Positions 25,301-33,585 of a stretch of 64,000 nucleotides of DNA are shown here, piece after piece. The notes under the pieces are model-generated. The model searched no databases. It worked only from the letters and a program-made list of their open reading frames with translations, and was not told where the DNA came from. Source of the stretch: Oasisia sp. SBJ-2009. Taxonomy: Eukaryota > Annelida > Polychaeta > Sabellida > Siboglinidae. The stretch covers positions 46,856,465 to 46,920,464 of the forward strand of contig OZ024856.1 in assembly GCA_964017155.1 (NCBI GenBank), written 5' to 3'. Every line of letters starts with the position of its first letter. The first letter of the stretch is position 1. The translations under genes and the position numbers were made by a program.

Positions 25301-28300
25301 GATAAGTTTAGTTACTTACCAACCTAACAGTGTCCTAACTCCAGTGTTAAACCAATAATTGTCGCACATAGCAATGTCAGTCACGGGTTCAACATACTGA
25401 ATAAACCGCCTCCTTATTATGTGTGTAACTGACTCTGTATTTCCATGTAGGATGGCCATGTGACTGAGTGCTACCTCCAAGTGCCCAACAATCACCAGCC
25501 TGGTAAACAACAGTATCTTGTTTCCCACAAGCAGACACAACAGTTTTATGGTGCTCATTATATTAACTAGGAGTGTACTTTTGTGGTCCTGACTGCCTGT
25601 TATTATAACTAGCGTAAGGGATGGTATCACTTAGTTGAAATTTAACACCTAAAACAGGTCAGCTACTTGAGTAATAAATTACGTGTATCACCAACAAAGA
25701 AACAATTCACCATAGCAAAATATTAGCCTAACGATTTGTGAAATGACTCGTCTATTTCAGACATTTCAAGAAGTTCCAACTTTCCATTACTTTGCTTATC
25801 GACATTTCTCCAGTTTGCTTTGTTAGTTTGCAACATTATACACCAACTCGACTTCCACTTGGCAGTTGACTGCTTGAAATGTGAGTCTGCACATTCAAAT
25901 GCAAATGTGCAGCCACACAAGAGTGTGTTTACTAGTATGCTGTTCAGAGAAATGCTATGAGCTATATCATCATCACATTTTAAGTAGTTCCAAATTGAAT
26001 TTTTCTAGATACAAATTACTGTTCTTTTGAATTTAAGTAATTTGAACTGCAATCAAGACAAAATGCAGTACTGCTTCAAATAAAATTATGAAAAATACAC
26101 TACATTTTTTTGAGAAACCCCCTCAAAAGTGACAAAGGTTACACAAACCATTTACCGACCATGCTGACATTTTACACAGATACAAAACGGAAACCACTGA
26201 TGGATAGGGATGTCCCAGACACAATGAGGTAGGGGTTCTGACAATAGAACTTGCCATAAATTAACAGCTACCATTCATCAAGTAACACACAGCTTTGTAT
26301 GAGGAGGTGGCAGAAGCCAGTGCCAGTGTTAGCAGACAGCTATGGCCATGGTCCAAGTTCCAAGTGTTGCTTAAACAGACAACCCTGGTGATTCTTCACT
26401 AGCACAAGACACACAAGAAGTTGACAACAGACAGATGAAGCACACAGCTGGTGTCCTACTGAACCAGTGACATCATCTACACAGAAAAGGTCCCTAGCAC
26501 TGCAGGGATCAGTTCAGACACTGGAGTACTTATGTACGTAAGCTGAGCAAGTGTTGTACTTGGACTTGTAGTTGTTCTTGCCATTTTGCTGCAGTACACT
26601 GTACTTGGCCATCAAAGTGGCACTTACTTTCAAAGTATTTTTATGTGTCAATTAATTAAATATTTGGCTGTCTCAGCAAGGATTGAACAATCAGCCATGT
26701 AATCCTGAAGTCTTTTGCACTATAGTGCGATGTTGGTGCATTACAACACAGAAAAGTATCAATAAAACATTTTAGAAAATAGTACTACAATTTTGAGAAA
26801 AAAAATTATTTGCAAATGTTATCAACGTGTTGTCAACAACGTTATTACTATTAGTAATTACCTTCTTAGTTATGACAATTATTCAAATAAAAACATACAT
26901 TTCAGCTAGTCTGACGTATTAACATTCAGGTTACCTTCTACACTAGACACTGAAAGTCTTACTGTGGAGACTGCTGGCAACTTTTCAATGTAATATGGAT
27001 CTAATGTGTTGTGTAGTAGACAGCTAGAACAAGTGGTTGGCGAATATACATGTCCAGGAATATACAAGTTACCGAATACACAAGTCATATCAGGCAGGAC
27101 CAGGCAAATGTAAACATTGCTTAAATTGTGGGAGGCCAGGAGATGCCCTCAGAGGCATCCAATAACATTTCTTGTCTTCTCATATTTACCCAAAGATGTA
27201 AATAAAAAATTAAAGAATATAGTTCAATTTGTTTTGAAAAAAACAGGCAAACTGAAAATGTACCTGTTTTTGAGCCCATAAACACATTTAGAATGATCCC
27301 ATCAAATATAAATTTATCATGCAATTTTGCGTAGTGACAGTGCCATAATATATGTTAATACTTAATTAGAAAAATAAATCCCAAACAGTTTCTGTCTGTG
27401 TCTGAGATATGGGAGCTAACGACAGGTGCAGACTAATGTCATATATGTTGGACATTCGGCCCAAAGGAATAAAATTGGCTGTACAATAAAAATTCCTGTC
27501 TTTCTAAGTACCAGGCAGTCATAGCTTTATGTAGAGATCCGTCCACTTTCATTTGGATGGGTATAAGAATTAAGGAGCAAATCTTTCAATATCATAGCAG
27601 GGGTCGACAATAGCGCTGGCCCGATGGCCCGACGCGTGTTTTGAGGGTGTCGCGCCAGTTCGGGCCACCAGTTTTCATATTTTACTGGCCCGACGGGCCA
27701 CTGCCCTGGTTTCAGCAATGGAATTATTTACCATTGTTTTAGATAGTTTCCATCAGTTGTCACTCCTTACTCAACAATTAAATATAATCTGTGACAGCGT
27801 GGACTCCGTTATCAGTCGAAACTAGTCACCATCTTGTTTACGAATTGCCAGTAAATTTTAAAATCCACTGGCCCCCTAGGCCAATGAATACAAAACCTTA
27901 TTGTCACGTATATTTTAAATTTATTTCAGGTCATAATACACACCTCGACTGGCTTTTATGTATGCAAGTTAACATGCTTACATGCAAAACATCTGAGTCA
28001 AGATTGCAAAAATGTTATCATGTATAGCACTGCTGGTACTATAGTTTTGTCTTTCTGATAAAGCGTCATGGCTTGAACCATAAAAGGTGCAAGAGTAGTT
28101 GCAAAAGGGGAGGGGAACACAGGCATTTATTGTTACAACAAGCTACATGCACGTCAGATGATATTTGAAGTCGTGAGATACACTCTACCATGTGTAACTT
28201 ACTAATTGCAAGACTTGAGTAAACAAGTGTTAATATACATGTCTAAGATTCAGTTGCGTAAATATTATAAGGCATTTCAACGTTATTTGAAAAGTAAAAA

Positions 28301-31300
28301 TACTATGTTGTTGGATTGTAAGGTGATTATATGACACTGAAAAGGAGCGATTACAGCCAGGGCTTTATGCAGGATACAAATGTTACCAGTCACACCTTTT
28401 GGGGGGTTACATGTACGTTAACTCATACATACACAATACAGCTGAGGTGGTTTTTTTTGACTTGAAATAAACTACAAACACACATGTGACACCCATTTTC
28501 AAGGCATAACTGACAACATCTATGACTTTTTAAAAACCTTTTTCTCCTTATATGTTCTGTGTCCAATGTTTGTACCCGATACAATAGGTTTTACCCATCT
28601 AAATGACTGGTGGATGTGGATGGTCTCTGCATAAAGCTATAATTACAACATTTATAGGGCTACCCAGCAAACAACGACCTGTGATTTCACATGTTCTGTG
28701 AGTGAATTCACGAGTTCAACTGTCTCAATTCACGTGTTTCTGTACGTGAATTCACCGGATTCTGTGAACAAATTTGGTGTGTTGACACGTGTCTACCATG
28801 AAACTACGAGTTTTTCACGTGATGACACGTACCAGTGAAACCGTATCAGTTCTGACCAAGTACGACTCGTGTCAGTCGTTCAAAACTCATGACAACAGGC
28901 AGAACACGGGCATTCACATGAATACACATGTATTCACATGAAAACCCGTACTGGTGGAGCAGTACCAATTATGAACCAGTATGACACCTGCCAGCTGGTT
29001 CAGAAATGGTTCCTTGTTTGCTGGGTACCTAGGATTCGCAGGAAAGCTCTAGATGTCTTTTATTTGATTGAACTTTGCTGGTCTATATTCAAAACAAGAT
29101 TTTAAAGGACAAAAAAGGCTACGGCTTCGTGTCATACACCTAATAGAGTTTATACAAAGTAACAATTTCCACATATACTCAATTTTTTAACGTCAGCGGT
29201 TTACTCAGAATGTGACTTTAACCCTTTTTATACCAGACGTCCGGCCAGAAATTATACCCATGTTACCAGAACAATTGGGAGAAAAAACCGATATTGAAAA
29301 AAAAATTACATGGTGTGTGTCAAATTTGATTTTCTCAGCAACTACATAACATATATACAAGTGGTATATATCAAATGAAAGCTAAGAAATGCAGCTTTCC
29401 ATTGATGTGCATCATATAAATATAACTGTTTCAACTATGATACTATAAGTTGAAATCAGAGGAAAGTTTTTTGATTTATTTTACAAAATGCATGACTGAA
29501 CTTCAGCACAACTTTTCGACTGTTTCTTGCAAGAATAGAAAGCAACTTCAATTACAAGAGTTGTAGACAAATTCAATAGCTACATTTTGCTATAAGAATT
29601 ATTCCTGTGTGACGGGTAGAAGGAATGTTATGGGGCAATATTCATCAGGTATGTCAGTCCGAAAATATTAGTTTTGTAAGATGACAAGTAACAACAATGG
29701 ATATTGTCATATTATTTCCTTCCAGCAGTCAATACTATCTCTGCTACTGTTGCATGAATAGAAAGCAACTTCAATTTACAATAGTTGAAGAAAAATTCAA
29801 TAGCTACATTTTGCTAATATACCTGTGTGACGGGTAGAAGGAATGTTATGAGCAATATAAATATTCATCAAGTATGTCAGTCCGAAAATATTAGTTTTGT
29901 AAGATGACAAGTAACAACAATGTCAATGGATATTATCATATTATTTCCTTCCAGCAGTCAATACTATCTCTTCTACTGACAAAATGAGGTCCAGAAATAT
30001 GTATACTATGTGTAAACAATAAATTTATTACAAAACGACAACTAGAACTACAGAACGATCCATTGATTTACATGTCAACCTGTCACAGTGTCAGCCAATG
30101 TTGTTGATGTGTGCCCTCGGGCACTTCTGGTGCAGAGGCACAGAGCACTCACTACAACCATAGTTCGTGGCCTGCGCCATCCAGGGAGCAATCTGGCGCA
30201 CTGACAGGGCAAAAGCAGCGAGGATCAGTCACCCAGTCAGGGTTGAAACCCTATAAATCATCCCCAGAATCATCGGATTCGTGAAACAAATTGTCAATCC
30301 ACTGCGGTCTGGTTTCGTTGCCGCCATCCTACCCTCGATCCAGGGCAGTGGGTTGACATCCTCTCCCGCTAATTCTCCTTCAAAATCCTCGTTTATAAAC
30401 TTGTCAACTCCTGAAATATCACTGCCCTCGCTGTCTGAAGCACCATCGTCCGCCATTTTTAAATGCCGCGACGAACAACACAAAACAAAACTTTCCAAAA
30501 ACACGTTTAAAACCACTGAAATTGCCGCAATAAAATGGCGCATGTCTTGCAGGAAGTGTGGTGTAGCCTCGTTCTCTTCGTATGACGGAAGTGGGGGATT
30601 TTAATTTATTCAATATGGCCACAACATGGCCGCATAGGCGGACACGTTGGTAAATACGCACCGATGCGTATTTGGTATAAAAAGGGTTAAAGTCTAAAAT
30701 TCTAACGAAATCCACGATGGTCTAGACGCCGCCATAGGTGAAGGGTTAATTTGGCTTGGCCATTCAGCGCGCGGCATTCTATATCTCGGTCAGCTTCCGG
30801 CGACGCTGTTAAAGGTCAACAACGTCGAGTCTTCGACAGTTCGTTCAGTTGGCGTGACATCTAGCGGCTACAATTTCCACATATACTCAATTTTTTAACG
30901 CCAGCGGTTTACCAGAACAATATTTTTTAACACCCAGCCATCCAAATTCTGTGCGCTACCCCATCTTAGACGAAGAATGACGTCACGATGGTGATCGAGG
31001 CGCTCTCCACGTAGATTCCCTGCATAGGGTTTGGCTGTTGTCATGAAATGGCTGCAACTCGGCAACGCGTGTAACATGCTGATGACGGTAAATATAAAGT
31101 TGTCTATTATTGTTATCGCTGAAATCATCCCATCAACTGATGATACATGTCTACATCAAAGCATTTCTCCTCAAAATGGACTGAGCAAAGTGCCAAACAG
31201 TACGCCCGCAAATCACCAACGTGAATCTATTGCTTCAATACTACCGGTTGTTTCAACTATTATTGCAACCGTATGCCGAACACGAAGGCATAATCACTAT

Positions 31301-32305
31301 AGTTTACCATAGATTTAACCACAGATTTAGATATACGTCTATAAGCAGCTGCTAGATGTCACGCCAACTGAACGAACTGTCGAAGACTCGACGTTGTTGA
31401 CCCTTAACAACGTCGCCGGAAGCTGACCGAGATATAGAATGCCGCGCGCTGAATGGCCAAGCCAAATGAACCCTTCACCTATGGCGGCGTCTAGACCATC
31501 GTGGATTTCGTTATAATTTTAGACTTTAAAGTCACATTCTGAGTAAACCGCTGACGTTAAAAAATTGAGTATATGTGGAAATTGTTATTTTGTATAAACT
31601 CTATTAGGTGTATGACACGAAGCCGTAGCCTTTTTTGGTCCTTTAACACACACCTGAAGGGAAGACGTACATATAAATACTTGCAGTTTTAAGATAAGTA
31701 TTTAGTTGTTCTTTTTACTTTTCTTCTTTGCTAAAACATCACCAGTCAACTCTAAGCTTGACTAGCCTGGCTTTATCATAGTCTATTAACTATGGCCAGG
31801 CCCAGAATTGCAGGTTTCACTGGCCTCACTGCAGCTCCTTATATTTACTTATAACTTTGTTATTTTGGCATTTGTTCCCGTGATAATGTAAAGAGCCAGG
31901 TTGTTATAGCAAATAGATCATGCCAGCCCTTTCCAGTGTCCAGGTACTTCTTTCCTTGATCAAATAATATGTCATTTTTGACTCGCGCGTCCCCAAATTG
32001 TGTGTTTATCGGTTAGTTGTGTTTGTCGGTTAGTTAGACACGATTGCATTAAATGCACTGTTATCACAGCTACACAATAACTTGCGTTATGACTACGATG
32101 TTACTGCAGAGGGAGCGATTGCACGATAAACTTCGGTTTTATGAATTTATCGCTGAAGGGGCAGCCCTCGCTCTCGATTTTTACTTCGAGAATCAACGAT
32201 GTGTCGTCTCCGATTCGATGTAGCTGACACCTCTTTTTAGAACAACGCATGGTATAACCAGATTCATTTAAACAAAACCAAATCGACCAATAATTTACGT
32301 ACCAT
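13229..32305 (-). CDS. MDH1: Cytosolic malate dehydrogenase, 8-exon gene
   Basis: Interconverts malate and oxaloacetate with NAD(H) in the cytosol, as part of the malate-aspartate shuttle. Coding exons, 5' to 3': 32303-32305 (ATG only, inferred), 23915-24013, 22570-22666, 20990-21165, 16711-16833, 15317-15481, 14162-14275, 13229-13441. All junctions are GT-AG and in frame, giving 329 residues against about 334 in vertebrates. The protein begins [18 protein letters not shown], which holds the NAD-binding glycine turn. Substrate arginines fall at 92 and 98 ([15 protein letters not shown]), the catalytic Asp at 159 (TRLDQNR) and the proton-accepting His at 187 (IWGNHSNTQ), the same numbering as vertebrate MDH1. 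There is no mitochondrial targeting sequence. The C terminus ends LQTCEA. Introns are swollen by transposons and minisatellites. The identity is very secure; the first exon is less so. Confidence 0.95.
14162..14275 (-). CDS. MDH1: MDH1 exon 7
   Basis: Acceptor GTTTGTAG before ACAGTG, donor GTACGT. Encodes 38 residues, [18 protein letters not shown] to WFHGTPD. The 48-bp minisatellite begins only about 35 bp upstream of this exon's acceptor, so it occupies the 3' end of intron 6. Confidence 0.95.
14309..14573 (-). repeat. 48-bp minisatellite in MDH1 intron 6
   Basis: Four full units of exactly 48 bp containing CTCAGACTGACCACACACCC, CTCCACGTAAACAACCAG and TGTAAAGTAC, plus a partial first unit. 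Unit boundaries at 14381 and 14429 confirm the period. Units differ by one or two bases, so expansion was recent. 48 is a multiple of 3, which explains open frames on the minus strand. Confidence 0.95.
15317..15481 (-). CDS. MDH1: MDH1 exon 6, catalytic histidine
   Basis: Acceptor TTGCAG, donor GTGAGT. Encodes 55 residues from [15 protein letters not shown], through [13 protein letters not shown] with His187, to WIKNEFIS. Phase 0 at both ends. Confidence 0.95.
15646..16597. mobile_element. hAT-like non-autonomous transposon in MDH1 intron 5
   Basis: The termini are perfect inverted repeats, CAGACATGGGGTCAAATACA at 15646 and its reverse complement ending at 16597. Flanks are an 8-bp target duplication, CTATTCAG (15638-15645) and CTATTCAA (16598-16605), matching 7 of 8. 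Subterminal sequence is packed with AAGTATTTGAAATACA-type phrases in both orientations. There is no ORF. An 8-bp duplication with CAG-type ends points to mobilisation by a hAT transposase. Confidence 0.9.
16711..16833 (-). CDS. MDH1: MDH1 exon 5, catalytic aspartate
   Basis: Acceptor ACTCAG, donor GTAAGA. Encodes 41 residues from [13 protein letters not shown] through [18 protein letters not shown], with Asp159 of the Asp-His pair. Phase 0 at both ends. Confidence 0.95.
17373..17606 (+). pseudogene. Truncated P2X7-ballast-like transposon protein
   Basis: The start [18 protein letters not shown] is acidic, followed by [10 protein letters not shown], a Ser-rich linker and RNRVGNTNW. In transposon-borne proteins with the zinc-binding P2X7 C-terminal (ballast) domain, an acidic leader and a GYxYEP motif precede GNT(D/N)WC and the cysteines. 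Here the reading stops being family-like right after GNTNW, where a Cys would be expected, and ends in a stop at 17606. It is either truncated or spliced through a weak donor (GTTCGT) there. Family assignment rests on motif recall only. Confidence 0.4.
17812..18384 (+). repeat. 36-bp minisatellite, about 16 units, in MDH1 intron 4
   Basis: The unit contains CCTTGTTGTGCTGTTGTCAT and CAAGTTGTGTTTAATA. Units differ almost only at one G/A position (TTGTGC versus TTATGC). The alternating arrangement of the two variants suggests amplification of blocks. 36 is a multiple of 3, giving artefactual long ORFs. Confidence 0.97.
18720..19800 (+). mobile_element. LINE fragment nested in the TTAA element
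   Basis: Reading several frames gives [20 protein letters not shown] (catalytic box degraded from YADD), [16 protein letters not shown], a [15 protein letters not shown] block (about 19220), [11 protein letters not shown] (about 19430) and [14 protein letters not shown] (about 19605). The 3' end is AATAAAGTCATTCATTC (about 19780), a typical LINE tail. A (GT)n run at 19279-19348 interrupts it. Inactive. Confidence 0.75.
18735..20040 (+). repeat. Direct repeat pair of about 230 bp (18735-18965 and 19807-20040)
   Basis: Both copies share CAGACGGACAATA, TGGCCAACATAGAAATCT and TTTGTGATTT followed by ATCATAAAATAAATC, at roughly 75-80% identity by eye. The second copy starts right after the LINE 3' tail. 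It may be a second insertion of the same family or a duplication. Confidence 0.7.
19279..19348 (+). repeat. (GT)n microsatellite
   Basis: Thirty-four nearly perfect GT dinucleotides, inside the nested LINE. Confidence 0.97.
20990..21165 (-). CDS. MDH1: MDH1 exon 4, substrate arginines
   Basis: Acceptor TTGCCCAG before AGATCATC completes the split Glu codon; the donor is GTAGGA after AAG. It encodes [18 protein letters not shown] onward through [15 protein letters not shown], with Arg92 and Arg98, to AKKNVK. Confidence 0.95.
21369..21430 (+). repeat. (TA)n with ACTGTATATA units
   Basis: TA runs broken three times by the phrase TACTGTATATATATATA, in MDH1 intron 3. Confidence 0.9.
22570..22666 (-). 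CDS. MDH1: MDH1 exon 3
   Basis: Acceptor TTTCAG before CCCATC, donor GTGAGT. It encodes [18 protein letters not shown] through ALPLLT, holding the acidic residue (LLD) that in the family contacts the NAD ribose. It ends in phase 1. Confidence 0.95.
23915..24013 (-). CDS. MDH1: MDH1 exon 2, NAD-binding N terminus
   Basis: Acceptor TTTGCAG before AGTAAGCC, donor GTAAGT after GACAGG. It encodes 33 residues, [18 protein letters not shown] through FGPDR, including the Rossmann glycine turn TGAAGQ. Phase 0 at both ends. Confidence 0.95.
24548..25185 (+). mobile_element. hAT-like MITE family cluster (GCTTTATGCAG ends) in MDH1 intron 1
   Basis: Three related blocks stand in tandem: a 5' fragment at 24548-24670, a near-complete copy at 24676-25001 and a 3' part at 25026-25185. 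The near-complete copy starts CAGGGCTTTATGCAGGAT and ends TCTCTAGATAAAGCTATG. The ends are imperfect inverted repeats around GCTTTATGCAG. Internal hallmarks are CTTTCAAGGCATAACTAACA, CAATATCTATGG and CCCGTCCATATTCG. No ORF. Confidence 0.75.
25200..27515. other. MDH1 intron 1, nothing recognised
   Basis: AT-rich intronic sequence with no transposon termini I could pair. A 104-codon minus-strand ORF (25630-25316) ends beside a GTAAGT, but it is out of phase for MDH1 exon 2 and lacks a known domain. Confidence 0.4.
27518..27900 (-). mobile_element. Fragment of the GCTTTATGCAG MITE plus a second hAT-like end
   Basis: CATAGCTTTATGTAGAGA at about 27519, with CCGTCCA and GGATGGGTA nearby, is the inverted 3' end of the MITE family seen at 24.5 kb. 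It is followed at 27598 by CAGGGGTCGACAATAGCGCT and several GGCCCGA(T/C)GGCCC phrases, the usual look of another hAT terminus. No matching right end was identified. Confidence 0.5.
28361..28641 (+). mobile_element. GCTTTATGCAG MITE, complete copy in MDH1 intron 1
   Basis: Starts CAGGGCTTTATGCAGGATAC and ends TCTCTGCATAAAGCTAT. It shares TTTTCAAGGCATAACTGACA and CATCTATG with the cluster at 24.5-25.2 kb. About 280 bp, no ORF. Confidence 0.75.
28661..29026. mobile_element. MITE with TA-CCCAGCAAACAA termini
   Basis: The left end TACCCAGCAAACAACGACC and right end GGTTCCTTGTTTGCTGGGTA are inverted repeats differing by one base in the first 16. TA at each edge fits a TA target duplication as in Tc1/mariner-type MITEs. 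The interior is rich in short inverted phrases around CACGTG and ATTCACATG. No ORF. Confidence 0.8.
30091..30205 (-). pseudogene. piggyBac C-terminal Cys-rich tail remnant
   Basis: The frame reads [20 protein letters not shown] and ends in TGA at 30091-30093. The CxxC-(V)PLH-xxC pattern matches the last half of the zinc-binding C-terminal domain of piggyBac transposases. The N-terminal half of that domain is missing, in line with the internal deletion. Confidence 0.5.
30229..30543 (-). pseudogene. piggyBac transposase N-terminal remnant
   Basis: The likely start is [16 protein letters not shown] (about 30456), giving an acidic Ser/Asp/Glu leader and then [10 protein letters not shown], as in piggyBac transposase N termini. 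About 75 residues remain before a stop at 30229. The DDD catalytic core is absent between this and the C-terminal tail 25 bp further on, so the element depends on a transposase in trans. Confidence 0.5.
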
Positions 32306-33560
32306 CTTGTGTAGTGTATACGCGTCACGCTTTTAGCCCGCACTGTTGTCCACAACTGTCCACACTACCGCGAATTAGCGCCCACCTCCTCTTATGCACG
32401 TGAAGGTAACTTTTGAAAAGGTGACCTTGACACGAATCGCCCCGGCCGCCGAACTTGGCACGATTTTCGGAGTAAACAACTGTAAGCATATCGGAAAACT
32501 TGGAAATATTCGTAATACCACGACATATTAGTTATATTAGTCGCATATGACATCGACATTTGGCCAAAATAACAGCAATATTACAAAACATGTAGTGAAC
32601 TATTTTGATATGCGCATGTTCATTTGTATATGAATACGCAGGCTCAGTGTTGACAGTTGTGAGCAAACAGTCGTCGAGTCCGTGTCAAACAAATGACATT
32701 ATTTTGCAGATTGCAGAATATATATTGTGAGCATAGATAACATTGTTGAAATGCATAATATAATATATGGTACCACGCATTGTCTGACAGATAAATAAAT
32801 TATATTTACAGTATGTAAGTGTAAGGACAAAAATAAACCCGGCAGATTATTGCGCAGAATGACACTTTCGGCGCACTTCGTCTAATAATAGAATTTCGCG
32901 CAGCAGATCACGATCTGCTGTGTGATTGTAACTTCTGTAGTAGTAAGTGAACAGTAGCGTAGCATTATATACAGGGTGTATACAGTTAAAACTACCGAAA
33001 ATATCCCCAGTAATTTTTTTAATGTGAAAAATTACATATATCAATTAATGTATTTGAAAATATATGCTTCCATAAGAAAGTATATATTAAACTTCCACGA
33101 ACAATCGTTCTTCTCATCCAATCTATCCTTGGTTTATTGCACCAACCTGTCAAACCATAATGTATATATATTTGTCTTCAAAATGTATCCTACGTTATCC
33201 GCCACCTTGTCGTACTATAAACATGTACGTGGATATATATACATAAAGGGAATAACAATTAACAAGACATATACATTTCTTTTGTTGCATATACATGAAG
33301 ATATACTACTATATGTAACATTTGAGTGTGTTTACAAAGTACATAAAAAATATCTATATGTTTAAAATGTTATATTAAACACGGCTTGCCACAGATCCCG
33401 CGGAATTTTCAGATTTAATGAGCGTTTTAAATAAATAATATTATAGTCTTAATAATACTAAAAAAATACTAATACTGATAAATAATAGTTAATTATATAA
33501 CAAGTTAAAAATAAATAAATAAATAATAAAATAGTTGATCAATAGTATATATATTAAAAA
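31643..33560. other. MDH1 5' region and upstream flank
   Basis: Contains the end of intron 1 and the inferred MDH1 exon 1 and promoter (about 32303-32450, the only relatively CpG-rich part). AT-rich sequence without recognisable genes follows; a 129-codon plus-strand ORF at 32976-33365 is AT-driven and lacks a domain. Confidence 0.4.
32303..32305 (-). CDS. MDH1: MDH1 exon 1, initiator codon only (inferred)
   Basis: The minus strand reads ACACAAGATG followed at once by GTACGT, a good donor. Exon 2 opens in phase 0 with AGT AAG CCA, so splicing ATG to it gives [11 protein letters not shown], which matches cytosolic MDH N termini (MSEPIRVLVTG in mammals, from memory). The preceding sequence (32306 to about 32450) is comparatively CpG-rich and would hold the 5' UTR and promoter. 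Intron 1 would be 8289 bp. No other ATG-plus-donor pair of the right phase was found nearer, but the search was by eye. Confidence 0.65.
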
Positions 33561-33585
33561 TGTTCGGATATTATGAAATTGTTGT

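Larger units (their letters stand above)
29222..30686 (-). mobile_element. piggyBac element, internally deleted, nested in the left arm
   Basis: The ends CCCTTTTTATACC (29222) and GGTATAAAAAGGG (30686) are perfect inverted repeats. TTAA is duplicated on both sides (29218-29221 and 30687-30690), and joining the flanks recreates the uninterrupted host arm seen at about 31520. CCC...GGG ends with TTAA are diagnostic of piggyBac. It carries only the transposase N terminus and a C-terminal Cys-rich tail, with the catalytic core missing. A 225-bp segment is tandemly duplicated at about 29530-29745 and 29757-29985. Confidence 0.9.
29106..31642. mobile_element. Long-inverted-repeat element with TTAA flanks, MDH1 intron 1
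   Basis: The two arms are nearly identical inverted repeats of about 300 bp, starting AGGACAAAAAAGGCTACGGC on the left and ending with its complement on the right (one extra C there). TTAA flanks both ends (29102-29105 and 31643-31646). The left arm is split by a 1465-bp piggyBac insertion; removing it restores arm symmetry through AGTCTAAAAT and CTAGACGCCGCCATAGGTG. The arm phrase ACAATTTCCACATATACTC recurs a third time at about 30871. The core (30920-31345) has an unrecognised 93-codon ORF. AGG-type ends with TTAA again suggest a Kolobok-like mobiliser. Confidence 0.85.

Noticed and set aside
25316..25630. Alternative MDH1 first exon ending at the GTAAGT near 25313
   Set aside because: Wrong phase for exon 2 and would add an extended N terminus not typical of cytosolic MDH; the ATG-only exon at 32303 fits phase and sequence.
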